This document shows, piece after piece, positions 18,479-27,010 of a DNA stretch of 64,000 bases. Source of the stretch: Candidatus Dichloromethanomonas elyunquensis (GTDB taxonomy: Bacteria; Bacillota; Desulfitobacteriia; Desulfitobacteriales; Syntrophobotulaceae). Numbering within the stretch: position 1 is the stretch's first letter; each line of letters starts with the position of its first letter. The stretch spans positions 1-64,000 of the forward strand of contig LNDB01000005.1 of assembly GCA_001515265.1 (NCBI GenBank), read 5' to 3'. A program made the translations under genes and the position numbers. Below the pieces are notes generated by a model, which was not told the DNA's origin, did no database searches, and saw nothing but the letters and a program-made list of their open reading frames with translations.

Positions 18479-18778
18479 TTATTTTTCACCTTGGTCCGTA
18501 ATAACTTTTTTTCCTTTTTCAGTCACTTTCCAGCGAACTGTCCCTGTACCCGTTTTATTTTGCTGAATCCCTTTATTTTTTTTCTTAGTGCAGCATATCC
18601 CGCACTCCTCACACCGGTCATCCCCGCAGGCCGGATCATCAGAAATGATATAACCCATTCCTTGAAGATGAAAAAACATTTGTTTCGCCATTTCCGGATC
18701 AAGATTCAGTTTCTTGGCTAAAGAAGTATACGAGTGTGTGTTAGTTGTGGCGATCTCTTTCAATATTTCCATTAACAT
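18479..18778 (-). CDS. FeoC-like winged-helix protein with a Cys cluster
   Basis: 99 residues. The N-terminal half is a winged-helix fold typical of FeoC (MEILKEIATTNTHSYTSLAK). The middle carries five cysteines, CGDDRCEECGICC, which could hold an Fe-S cluster, as seen in FeoC. It lies 20 bp after feoB, the expected place, so a role in regulating or stabilising FeoB is likely. The name is inferred from fold and position. Confidence 0.75.
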   Translation of the reverse strand: MLMEILKEIATTNTHSYTSLAKKLNLDPEMAKQMFFHLQGMGYIISDDPACGDDRCEECGICCTKKKNKGIQQNKTGTGTVRWKVTEKGKKVITDQGEK

Positions 18779-18798
18779 TTTTCATATCCCCTTATTCT

Positions 18799-20829
18799 TT
18801 ATTGCAAACCCAGCAGTTTTCCTGCCTGATAGACAAACACGGCGGCACTCCAGCCGATTAACAAGGAATAACCTACTGAAAATAGAGCCCATTTTACGGA
18901 GTTGGTCTCTTTTCTAATAATCGCAAAAGTCGCGGCACAGGGTGAATAAAGCAAGGTCATGACCATGAAAGCATAAGCGGAAAGGGCTGAAAAATGAAGG
19001 CTAAGAATGTTTGAAAGGGTATCGGCCTCTGTCGCATAGACCATTCCGAAAGTAGCGACAATTGCCTCTTTGGCGCCTACGCCTACGATCAAGGCGACTG
19101 TTGCCTCCCACGACCCAAATCCGGCCGGAGAAAGTACTGGTGCAAGAAAGGCCCCCAACCTGCCAAGAAAGCTCATAGCGCTCCCCGGCTCCGCCCCCAG
19201 CGGAAAAACCGATAAGATCCAGATCACAACAACCATGCCGAAGACGACCGTCCCGGCTTTCTTCACAAACGACTCCGTTTTCTCCCACATATGGATTAGA
19301 AGGCTTCTTAAAGTTGGAATGCGGTAAGGGGGTAATTCCATGATAAAATAAGATTTCTCCTGTTTAAAGACTGTTTTACTTAAAATTTTTCCGGCTGCCA
19401 CCGCTACCAAAATTCCAAGCAAATAAAGCGAGAAGAAAACTAAACCTGAAGCGGGGAAAAATCCAACTCTTTTGTCTTTAAAAAAAGCTCCGGCAAAGAG
19501 GGCGTAAACCGGCAATCTTGCACTGCAGGAAATAAAAGGGCTGATAAGGATACCGATCATCCTGTCCTTTTTAGTATCTAATGTTCGCGTGGACATAATC
19601 CCTGCAACATTGCAGCCGCTCCCTACGATCATGGCTACAGCGGTTTTACCGTGAAGTCCCACCGCATTCATCAGCCGGTCCATAACATAAGCGGCTCTCG
19701 CCATATAACCGCTGTCCTCCAGGAAAGAGATCAGAAAATACATGGTTAGCATCAAAGGTACAAACACCAAGACAGACCCTACTCCGCCGATGACGGCATC
19801 CACTATGAAAGATTTTGCCAAGGGAGGCGCCTTTGCCATAAGACTGGAGAGGTATTCTCCAAGGATGGCAAGAGCCCTTTCAACATATCCTCCCAGAAAT
19901 TCGTTTCCAAATCCCATCGTAATCTGATAGAGAAGAAACATTATCAGGAAGAAAAACGGAATTCCCAACCATTTGTTGGTAACGATCCGGTCAATTTTTT
20001 CAGTTTGGTCTTCCGTTGGGGGGACTTCTTTCCTCACACACCGGGTAATAATCTTATTGATAAATTGATATCTCTGATCTGCCAGATAGATTTCCGCATC
20101 AAAACCGGAATCTGTCTTGATCCGCGATCTTCCTGCTTCCACGAGTTCTTTCACCTGACGGTGCTGTTCCAACTGAACGACTTCTTTGGTGTATCCGTCA
20201 TCTTCAAGCAATTTCACTGCCATGAGATGAGCTGCATCTTCTGTACATATATCTTCCGCCGCAAGAATATCCGCTATCTTACTGAGCAATTCATTTACAG
20301 CCGCTCCATAATCCAGTCTGAAAGGTTTTAGGGTATCCTTCATATTATACGAGGTGCTTATCAGTTCCCGGACCCCGCTGTTCCTTGTGGCTACCGTTGC
20401 AACAACTGGAACCGCTAAAAGTTCCGACAGCTTGTTTCTGTCGATAAAAATATGCCTTTTTTCTGCCTCATCTGTCATGTTCAAAGCGATAAGGACCCTG
20501 GCATTCATCTCCAATAATTGTACTGTCAAATAGAGGTTGCGTTCTATGTTTCCGGAATCGATGACATTAACAACCACATCCGGCCTTTTTTGTAAAATGT
20601 AATTTACGGCAATGACCTCGTCTTCTGAAGAAGCGGAAAAACTATATGTTCCCGGGAGGTCTATCACTTTAATATTTTGTTCTTGATATTTTACAAAACC
20701 TTCTTTTCGTTCTACGGTAACACCCGGCCAATTGCCTACATGTTGCCTGGACCCGGTTAAAACGTTGAACAAACTGGTTTTACCGCAGTTAGGATTGCCT
20801 ACTAAGGCGACTGTAAATTCTTTGTTCAC
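18799..20829 (-). CDS. feoB: Ferrous iron transporter B
   Basis: Inner-membrane Fe(II) importer of 676 residues. The N-terminal G domain has GNPNCGKTSLFN (G1), GVTVE (G2), DLPGTYS (G3) and NMTD (G4). A helical GDI-like region follows to about residue 275, then a membrane part with the two Gate segments, including GSGCNVAGIMSTRT and the second GVGAKEAIVATFG. It starts with GTG. A second Fur box lies 76 bp upstream, so it may have its own iron-controlled promoter besides that of feoA. Confidence 0.96.
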   Translation of the reverse strand: MNKEFTVALVGNPNCGKTSLFNVLTGSRQHVGNWPGVTVERKEGFVKYQEQNIKVIDLPGTYSFSASSEDEVIAVNYILQKRPDVVVNVIDSGNIERNLYLTVQLLEMNARVLIALNMTDEAEKRHIFIDRNKLSELLAVPVVATVATRNSGVRELISTSYNMKDTLKPFRLDYGAAVNELLSKIADILAAEDICTEDAAHLMAVKLLEDDGYTKEVVQLEQHRQVKELVEAGRSRIKTDSGFDAEIYLADQRYQFINKIITRCVRKEVPPTEDQTEKIDRIVTNKWLGIPFFFLIMFLLYQITMGFGNEFLGGYVERALAILGEYLSSLMAKAPPLAKSFIVDAVIGGVGSVLVFVPLMLTMYFLISFLEDSGYMARAAYVMDRLMNAVGLHGKTAVAMIVGSGCNVAGIMSTRTLDTKKDRMIGILISPFISCSARLPVYALFAGAFFKDKRVGFFPASGLVFFSLYLLGILVAVAAGKILSKTVFKQEKSYFIMELPPYRIPTLRSLLIHMWEKTESFVKKAGTVVFGMVVVIWILSVFPLGAEPGSAMSFLGRLGAFLAPVLSPAGFGSWEATVALIVGVGAKEAIVATFGMVYATEADTLSNILSLHFSALSAYAFMVMTLLYSPCAATFAIIRKETNSVKWALFSVGYSLLIGWSAAVFVYQAGKLLGLQ

Positions 20830-20904
20830 ATTCTCCAGCCCTCTCTGTATTTCTTCTTTTTTCTATCCCTATCTTGATTTACTTTGCCAAAAAATCATTT
20901 AAAT

Positions 20905-20919
20905 TGATAACAATTATCA
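20905..20919. promoter_or_regulatory. Fur box upstream of feoB
   Basis: TGATAACAATTATCA, a 7-1-7 Fur-type repeat with one imperfect pair, in the 126-bp gap between feoA and feoB. Confidence 0.65.
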
Positions 20920-20955
20920 TTTAATTGCGAAAGAGGTTCCGGGGCTTTTCCCTGG

Positions 20956-21189
20956 CTAGAGCTGTTCCACCATAATATTTTTGGCATCACTTCTTCGGAT
21001 CGTAAGATTATACCCTCTCAGATTAATTTTGATCGGATCACCTAACGGTGCCTGTCCGTCAACCCGAAACACAGTGCCCTGTATCAAACCCATATCTGTC
21101 AATCTTTTTTTTAGGGCATTATCAATATTAATGTTCACAATCCGTCCGTTAGAATGGACAGGAATTTGATCCATACTAATTATTTTCAT
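20956..21189 (-). CDS. feoA: Ferrous iron transport protein A
   Basis: A 77-residue SH3-like cytosolic partner of FeoB. The family pattern LKKRLTDMGLIQGTVFRV and GDPIKINLRGYNLTIRRSDA is clear. The ATG at 21189 has GAGGGTGG 5 nt upstream; a GTG three codons earlier would overlap that site. A Fur box lies immediately upstream. Confidence 0.93.
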   Translation of the reverse strand: MKIISMDQIPVHSNGRIVNINIDNALKKRLTDMGLIQGTVFRVDGQAPLGDPIKINLRGYNLTIRRSDAKNIMVEQL

Positions 21190-21205
21190 TATTTCCACCC
21201 TCTAT

Positions 21206-21220
21206 TGATAATGATTATCA
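21206..21220. promoter_or_regulatory. Fur box of the feo operon
   Basis: TGATAATGATTATCA, a perfect 7-1-7 Fur box, located between the -10 and the feoA ribosome binding site, so bound Fur would cover the transcript start. Confidence 0.85.
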
Positions 21221-21232
21221 CCTTCATGCATT

Positions 21233-21260
21233 ATAATACTCTTTTTTTAGGATAAGTCAA
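21233..21260 (-). promoter_or_regulatory. feoA promoter
   Basis: TTGACT (21260-21255), a 16-bp spacer and TATTAT (21238-21233). TATAAT three bases further is an alternative -10. Confidence 0.55.
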
Positions 21261-21346
21261 TTTATTTTACAAAAAAACATTGTAAAAAACCTCCCATGTT
21301 TATTTCACAAAAATTTGATGTGAACTTCATGAGAGGTCTTTCATCT

Positions 21347-22138
21347 TTATTGCATATTAAGTTCAGAAATTGACATGCTGGCATCTAAATAACGAAGATA
21401 GTCCCTGTACCTTTGATCCTGATCGATTTTCTTACCGGAAGAATAAAAGCAAATCTGCCCTTGGCCTTCCTGATTGGCCATTTTCCTTTCGGCTAAAGTC
21501 TTCCTCAAATAATTAATAGTTCCTGTACTTCCGTCAATGATATCTGTATCCTTGGGGAACAACTCTGTAAAACCATCTCGGTAAAACTGAAAATGGGTGC
21601 ACCCTAAAACAACTGTTCCGTATTGAGTCAGATCATACCCAGATAATTTTGTCTGAAGGTAAGGACGTATTTCCTTGGGATCAAAAATGAATTTCTCAGC
21701 GTATTCCACTAATTCAGGCAGAGCAATCCCATCTACCAAATAGGCATGACCCAGACGTGATACGAGATTCTGGTATTTTTCCTCTCTGAGTGTTAAAGGA
21801 GTTGCCGTCACCAAAATCCGCTTGGAACAATTTTTTTCTACCGCAGGTTTTACGGCCGGCTCCATTCCCAGAATAGGAAATCTGTACTGTTGGCGCAAAT
21901 CATTAATAGCAATACTGGTTGCGGTATTACAGGCAACAACCAAGGCTTTGATACCTTCCTCAGCCATGATCTCAACCGCCTTAAAAACAAACTGTTTTAC
22001 TTCTTCTTTACTCTTTGTCCCATAAGGAACGTGATCACTGTCCGCATAATAGATATAATTTTCTCCGGGAAGCTGTTTTAGCGCTTCATGGAGTACGGAG
22101 ATTCCCCCTACCCCTGAATCAAAGAAACCGATTCTCAT
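21347..22138 (-). CDS. murI: Glutamate racemase
   Basis: Makes D-glutamate for peptidoglycan by a two-cysteine mechanism. The chosen ATG gives 263 residues starting MRIGFFDSGVGGISVL, with GAGGAAG about 5 nt upstream; the frame extends 27 codons further without support. The catalytic Cys pair is in VVACNTATS and VLGCTHFQF, and acid residues lie in FDSGVGG. Confidence 0.95.
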   Translation of the reverse strand: MRIGFFDSGVGGISVLHEALKQLPGENYIYYADSDHVPYGTKSKEEVKQFVFKAVEIMAEEGIKALVVACNTATSIAINDLRQQYRFPILGMEPAVKPAVEKNCSKRILVTATPLTLREEKYQNLVSRLGHAYLVDGIALPELVEYAEKFIFDPKEIRPYLQTKLSGYDLTQYGTVVLGCTHFQFYRDGFTELFPKDTDIIDGSTGTINYLRKTLAERKMANQEGQGQICFYSSGKKIDQDQRYRDYLRYLDASMSISELNMQ

Positions 22139-22353
22139 ATCTTCCTCACAAACGATGATCCTTTTGCTCCCATTATAGCGTATTATTCCTTTTTCTCCAA
22201 TTTTCAGTTTTCCAGACAAACCATTAGATATCGTTTTATTCCCATCTAATTACATTGATTCTAAAGTCCGAGTTGAAAGCTTCCAGATAAAAGTATATAA
22301 TTTTTTATTGTTCAGATAATTTCTGCAGATATAAGAAATATGGAAGTGATAAT

Positions 22354-23163
22354 GTGAAAATTCAGCCTATTAATAAAAAATTGAAACTCTATGGGTTTAA
22401 TAACCTGACCAAAACTTTGAGTTTTAACTTTTATGATATTTGTTATGCTCTGAGCCAGGATCAACATAAAAAATATATTGCCTATATTGATGAAGAATAC
22501 AATGCGGACCGTCTGGTTAAAATTCTAACTTCCGTAGCGGAAATTATCGAAGCCAACATCCTCAATATCGCTAATCAGGATTATGACCCTCAGGGTGCAA
22601 GTGTTACCATGCTCGTTGCGGAAAACGAAGTCATTAATAATCAGCCGATGGAAATTCAAGAAAATGAATCCCCGGGCCCGGAAGCAGTCGTAGGTCATTT
22701 GGACAAGAGCCATATCACAGTACATACTTACCCTGAGAACCACCCTGACAAAGGGATCAGCACTTTTAGGGCGGATATCGATGTTTCAACCTGCGGTCAA
22801 ATTTCACCCTTAAGAGCGCTGAATTACCTTCTCACCAGCTTCGAGCCGGATATCGCCATTGTTGATTACAGGGTACGCGGCTTTACCCGTGATGTAAACG
22901 GGCGCAAATATTTTATCGACCATAAGATTAACTCTATTCAGAATTTTATTTCCGAAGATACGCGAAATAAGTATCAGATGATTGATGTCAACGTTTACCA
23001 AGATAATATTTTTCATACCAAAATGCTCTTGAAAGAATTCAACTTGGATCATTACCTTTTTGGAACAGAGAAAGAAGAACTTTCTTCCAGCAAAAGACGC
23101 AGGATCAAACAGCGAATCAAACATGAGATGCTGGAGATATTCTCTGGCAGGAACGTATTTTAG
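22354..23163 (+). CDS. speD: S-adenosylmethionine decarboxylase proenzyme
   Basis: Makes decarboxylated SAM, the aminopropyl donor for spermidine. The 269 residues match the longer E. coli-type SpeD, not the 120-residue B. subtilis type. Self-cleavage should occur before Ser119 in [12 protein letters not shown], giving the pyruvoyl group. [19 protein letters not shown] and [16 protein letters not shown] are characteristic. It starts with GTG after GGAAGTGA. No speE is adjacent. Confidence 0.93.
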   Translation: MKIQPINKKLKLYGFNNLTKTLSFNFYDICYALSQDQHKKYIAYIDEEYNADRLVKILTSVAEIIEANILNIANQDYDPQGASVTMLVAENEVINNQPMEIQENESPGPEAVVGHLDKSHITVHTYPENHPDKGISTFRADIDVSTCGQISPLRALNYLLTSFEPDIAIVDYRVRGFTRDVNGRKYFIDHKINSIQNFISEDTRNKYQMIDVNVYQDNIFHTKMLLKEFNLDHYLFGTEKEELSSSKRRRIKQRIKHEMLEIFSGRNVF

Positions 23164-23193
23164 CCCCCAAAAAGCAACTCACAGTATCATCCC

Positions 23194-24714
23194 CTAAAGC
23201 TTTTGCTCGGAAACAATTTTCTCCCCCGTCTTAAATACTGCATCAACGTAGGCCTTGGCACTGGCATAAATGATATCCGTACTGATACCCCTTCCGATAT
23301 AGTGCCCGCCGCCGGCTTCGATTTTGACTGTGGCATTGCCCTGGGCCTCTGTTCCTTTACTGATTGACTTCAGGCTGTAATCCACAAGTTTCGCCCGATT
23401 CCCTGTAATCCGGTCAATTGCTTTGAATACCGCATCAACGGGTCCGTTCCCGATAGCCGCATCGGTTTTTTCTTCCCCCTGAAATTCCAGCGTTACTGCT
23501 GCGGTTGCCGAATCAGTCCCCGTAGTAGCAACTGAAATATTTTTGATATGAATGTTTCCTCGTGCAGACATTCCTACCCCCATTAAAGCATGAAGGTCTT
23601 CGTCATAGACTTCCTGTTTCTTGTCTGCAAGTATCAAAAAATCCTGATAAATTCTGTCCAGTTCCTTGTCATTGAGATGGTATCCCAGTTCCTGCATCCG
23701 GTGTTTCAGGGCATGACGTCCTGAGCGGGCGGACAATACAATCTGGTTCCTGGGTAATCCGATGATTTCCGGATCAATAATCTCATAGGTACCGGTCTCT
23801 TTCAATACGCCATCCTGATGGATTCCTGAGGCATGCATAAAAGCATTTGCTCCCACAATTGCTTTATGGCTGGGAACAGGTACACCGGTAATCAAGGAGA
23901 CTAATCTGCTGGTCGCTGCAATTTCCCGGGTATCTACCTTTAAATCGATGCCATACCTTTCTTTCTGTGTGAAAATAGCCATTATAATTTCTTCAAGTGC
24001 AGTATTGCCTGCTCTCTCTCCGATTCCGTTAATCGTACCCTCGACCTGGTCGGCCCCGGCCGTAATCCCCGCCAAGGAATTGGCTGTAGCCATCCCCAGA
24101 TCATTATGGCAGTGGACACTTACTTTAACTCTGTCAATGTTTTTTACTTGGGTTTTTACGTAAGTCACTAGTTCTCCAAATTCCCAGGGAGTCGCATATC
24201 CTACCGTGTCCGGAATGTTTATTACTGTAGCCCCGGCGTTAATCACCTTTTCAAAAAGGCGGACAAGAAATGAACGATCACTTCTGAAAGCATCTTCTGC
24301 ATAATACTCAACCTCGCTTACATATCTTTTGGCCAGCTTGACGGCTGCCACCGAGCGTTCGATCACTTCCTCCGGTCGGAGCCTTAACTTTTTCTCCATA
24401 TGAATGGGAGATACGGCCATCCCGGTATGGATTCTTGGATTCTCCGCATCTTTAAGAGCCTCAGCGCAAAGCTCAATGTCCTTTTCTACGCAGCGGGTAA
24501 GGCCGCAGATCGTAATTCCCTTTACTTCCCGTGAAATGACTTTCACTGACTCGAAATCCCCGGGCGAAGAAGCGGGGAACCCTGCCTCCAAGACATCAGC
24601 CCCAAGTTTTACAATTTGATTGGCAATTTCCATTTTTTCTTTTACATTCAGTGTGATTCCCAATGACTGTTCTCCATCTCTCAAAGTCGTATCAAAAAAA
24701 TACAGTTTACGCAT
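23194..24714 (-). CDS. leuA: 2-isopropylmalate synthase
   Basis: Condenses acetyl-CoA with 2-ketoisovalerate, the first committed step to leucine. The 506-residue protein has the DRE-TIM barrel signature TTLRDGEQSLGI, metal-binding HCHNDLGMA, and GIGERAGNTALEE. A regulatory LeuA dimer domain covers about 385-500 and should bind leucine. The ATG has AGGAGG 8 nt upstream. It lies behind a leucine T-box and an overlapping short ORF, so both transcription and translation appear regulated. No other leu genes follow; the next gene, speD, converges. Confidence 0.96.
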   Translation of the reverse strand: MRKLYFFDTTLRDGEQSLGITLNVKEKMEIANQIVKLGADVLEAGFPASSPGDFESVKVISREVKGITICGLTRCVEKDIELCAEALKDAENPRIHTGMAVSPIHMEKKLRLRPEEVIERSVAAVKLAKRYVSEVEYYAEDAFRSDRSFLVRLFEKVINAGATVINIPDTVGYATPWEFGELVTYVKTQVKNIDRVKVSVHCHNDLGMATANSLAGITAGADQVEGTINGIGERAGNTALEEIIMAIFTQKERYGIDLKVDTREIAATSRLVSLITGVPVPSHKAIVGANAFMHASGIHQDGVLKETGTYEIIDPEIIGLPRNQIVLSARSGRHALKHRMQELGYHLNDKELDRIYQDFLILADKKQEVYDEDLHALMGVGMSARGNIHIKNISVATTGTDSATAAVTLEFQGEEKTDAAIGNGPVDAVFKAIDRITGNRAKLVDYSLKSISKGTEAQGNATVKIEAGGGHYIGRGISTDIIYASAKAYVDAVFKTGEKIVSEQKL

Positions 24715-24794
24715 AACATTATCCTCCTGTAAAACATCAATTGATTGGTTCCGATTAGTCTCTTTATTCTAAGGCCGCTAAGATCTGGTTCCAT
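24681..24794 (-). CDS. Short upstream ORF overlapping leuA (putative leader peptide)
   Basis: 37 codons starting ATG at 24794 with an excellent site (GGAGGTGG) upstream, ending at TGA inside leuA in another frame. The peptide begins MEPDLSGLRIKRLIGTNQLM and holds seven Leu, with AGA/ATA/CTA codons clustered around positions 9-13. It spans the leuA ribosome binding site. It may couple ribosome traffic to leuA translation. No homologue could be checked. Confidence 0.45.
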   Translation of the reverse strand: MEPDLSGLRIKRLIGTNQLMFYRRIMLCVNCIFLIRL

Positions 24795-24853
24795 CAAACC
24801 ACCTCCAAATGCCTGCTGTCTGCAGATTACGCTCCTTGCCACCCGTGGACGAT

Positions 24854-25133
24854 AAAAAACCTCCGTCTCTTTCCTGAGACGAAGGTTTACTTCGCGGTAC
24901 CACTCAAATTAACGGCAGAAGCCGTCCACTCTAAAGAATACGGGAATTCCTTCCGATATCCTCTTCCTTGTAACGGTGGAAGCATCCGTCCGATTCTACT
25001 ACCAGCTGGGTTCGATCGGCAACTCCAGAGGGAGTTCTGCTTCTTTTCCTGACCGCTTTCCACCAGCCAGCGGCTCTCTGTACAGGCAGTTAACAAGCTT
25101 ACTGATCCCTGTCATCGTCAGTTTCAATTATTT
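24854..25133 (-). ncRNA. T-box leader (leucine) of leuA
   Basis: tRNA-sensing riboswitch. The T-box sequence, read on the minus strand as GAGTGGTACCGCG, lies within 24891-24910; the variable base is U, fitting the A73 of tRNA-Leu. Stem I has the usual AGAGAGCCG...GGTGGAAAGCGG elements. The likely specifier CTC (Leu) is at 25034-25032 after GAA. An intrinsic terminator with arms 24876-24888 and 24854-24869 ends in six Ts. Uncharged tRNA-Leu should favour read-through into leuA. Confidence 0.9.
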
Positions 25134-25139
25134 CTCTAA

Positions 25140-25168
25140 ATACTATCAATAAATGACTTTCTTGTCAA
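25140..25168 (-). promoter_or_regulatory. leuA T-box promoter
   Basis: TTGACA (25168-25163), a 17-bp spacer and TAGTAT (25145-25140), placing the transcript start near 25133. Confidence 0.7.
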
Positions 25169-25193
25169 GAGGATATTACCGCAATGAAAGATT

Positions 25194-25835
25194 CTAGCCC
25201 CCAAGGGTAATATCCTGGGTATCATACCAATTGAGCGCTGAAAAGAAATGTTCATCTTTAAAATCCGGCCAGTAATCGTCAATGACATAAAAATCCGTAT
25301 AAGCACATTGGGCAGGCAGGAAACCGCTTAGACGTCTTCTCCCTCCCCAGCGGATAAGCAAATCGACTCTGGAAACATTATTAGATTTTATGGATTTCAA
25401 GATTTGGGTTCTTTTTTGTTCGCTTGCAACTAAATTTCCTAGGTCCCATTCCCATCCATAATTCACTAAAAAATTGACTTTAATTCCCCCTTTTCCGAAA
25501 TCCGTCCTGCTGGTATAAGGGAGAAGTACTTTCGGGAAGACCTTGGACTCTGTATTTCCGATCACAAGTAAAGAAACATCTTCATGAGCAATTAATTCGA
25601 TGGCATCAATACAGGCTTGTACAAAAGCTTTGGTTTCCGCTGCCGGTCTTTTCGTGTTATCTACTGTAAAACCATAATAGGTTATTTCTTTAACCCCAAC
25701 TTCTTTACAGAGTTTCAAAATTCTTAATCCGGGTTCAAGTCCTTCCCGGTATCCCATCTCTTTGGACAGGCCCTTTCCAACGGCCCATCTCCGGTTGCCA
25801 TCCGGTATTACACCGATATGTTTGGGAATCCTCAT
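25194..25835 (-). CDS. Divergent cis-prenyltransferase (UppS family)
   Basis: 213 residues, shorter than normal UppS (about 245-255). The N-terminus is canonical: HIGVIPDGNRRWA, GYREGLEPGLRIL and YYGFTVDNTKRP. The C-terminal motif is changed: where UppS has RTxGExRxSNFLLWQ the sequence reads RWGGRRRLSGFLPAQ, so the Glu that helps hold Mg2+ is an Arg. TDFYVIDDYWPDF is retained. It may be a paralogue with another product or reduced activity, not the main undecaprenyl diphosphate synthase. It stands alone with its own ribosome binding site. Confidence 0.8.
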   Translation of the reverse strand: MRIPKHIGVIPDGNRRWAVGKGLSKEMGYREGLEPGLRILKLCKEVGVKEITYYGFTVDNTKRPAAETKAFVQACIDAIELIAHEDVSLLVIGNTESKVFPKVLLPYTSRTDFGKGGIKVNFLVNYGWEWDLGNLVASEQKRTQILKSIKSNNVSRVDLLIRWGGRRRLSGFLPAQCAYTDFYVIDDYWPDFKDEHFFSALNWYDTQDITLGG

Positions 25836-25933
25836 TTTGAGATACTCCTTTATTATAAATCTACTCTAATCCTATTATTTCCATAAACAATTAAAAAATA
25901 TTACTTTTGTGCCTAAAAATTCGCACAGCATAG

Positions 25934-26710
25934 TTACGGAATTCTCAGCCAACCGGCCGGCTTTCTTTCGCCTAGGATATAATATTTTCCTGCCTTATAC
26001 TGCAGCATATATTTTTCCCTTGTTACTTCCGAGTTTTGCTGAACCACTTCTATCCAATCCTTTCCCACTTCACTGATTAGGGCGACATGCCCATATGCCC
26101 CATCCGTAAAGACAAGCAGGTCATCTTCCCTGGGTTTTACATCTCCGCCATTGAGGTACTGCACCAGGCCTCTTTGTTCATTCAATTGGCCTTGTCCAAC
26201 CTGCGGATTAAAAAAGTATTTTGCATTTCCGGCTCCGTCCGGCATATGAAGTTTATATTTTTCATAATAAAAGCGTTTTACAAACTCAACACACTGCCAT
26301 TTATAGCCGTAATAATATCCGTCTTCACTGTAACTCAGTCCGTGACTTGACATATAATTCAATCCATTCGAAAAAACCGCTACCCCCTTATATTCGTCTA
26401 TTTTAGTTCCTGCAGCATATTCACTCTGGCGGATAGCACGTATTTGCGTTTGTATTTCTGATCCCTGAGATGTAACAGATTGTTGAGAACCATAGCTTGG
26501 AACAATCTGTTCACGGCCAAAAGCTGCATTGTAGCCGGTAACAATCATCAACGCCAGGACAATCAGCAGTATACCGGCGGACAACGGGGTGGTGCCGTCA
26601 GTCCTTTTCCGAATTTGATTCTTATGTCCCTTCACCGTCCAGTACTTGACTTTCTTTAGCACCGGGTCATGCTCAGTATTTTTTCCGTTTTCATCAAACC
26701 AATATCTCAT
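25934..26710 (-). CDS. Membrane-anchored CHAP-domain amidase/peptidase
   Basis: Probable cell-wall or glutathionylspermidine-type amidase. The ATG at 26710 (MRYWFDENGK) has AGGAGG 5 nt upstream and gives 258 residues. A cytosolic basic segment precedes one membrane span (about 42-60). The CHAP domain (about 110-255) has the Cys nucleophile in YKWQCVEFVKR and His in YGHVALI, with GDVKPREDDLLVF between. The domain would face outside. The closest look-alikes are the amidase halves of glutathionylspermidine synthases, so the substrate is uncertain. Confidence 0.8.
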   Translation of the reverse strand: MRYWFDENGKNTEHDPVLKKVKYWTVKGHKNQIRKRTDGTTPLSAGILLIVLALMIVTGYNAAFGREQIVPSYGSQQSVTSQGSEIQTQIRAIRQSEYAAGTKIDEYKGVAVFSNGLNYMSSHGLSYSEDGYYYGYKWQCVEFVKRFYYEKYKLHMPDGAGNAKYFFNPQVGQGQLNEQRGLVQYLNGGDVKPREDDLLVFTDGAYGHVALISEVGKDWIEVVQQNSEVTREKYMLQYKAGKYYILGERKPAGWLRIP

Positions 26711-26852
26711 GAGTTCCTCCTCATCACTTTTTCCGAAAAGAAAATTGGGAATACACAGAAAAATTATACCTTCCAACGTTTAGTAAAACAAGAAACCTCC
26801 TTGAAAAAGAATGAATCATTAAAGATTAATCTTTTATTAACGCAGTATTAAT

Positions 26853-26880
26853 TTGAAAAGTCATCGAAAAGTATTATAAT
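26853..26880 (+). promoter_or_regulatory. Probable typA promoter
   Basis: TTGAAA (26853-26858), 16-bp spacer, TATAAT (26875-26880), leaving a leader of about 125 nt before typA. Confidence 0.6.
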
Positions 26881-27010
26881 GTTAAAGGTTGTGCCTTTTG
26901 AATTACCTAGAAATATGAGGTTTGTAATAATATTTTTATGATATATTCTATTTCCAAAAGTATTGAATTATGAAACCTTTAAAACTTTTAGTGACGGGAG
27001 AAAAAATCTA

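Noticed and set aside
24887-25096. 69-codon minus-strand frame
   Set aside because: It lies inside the leucine T-box; structure, not protein, explains it.
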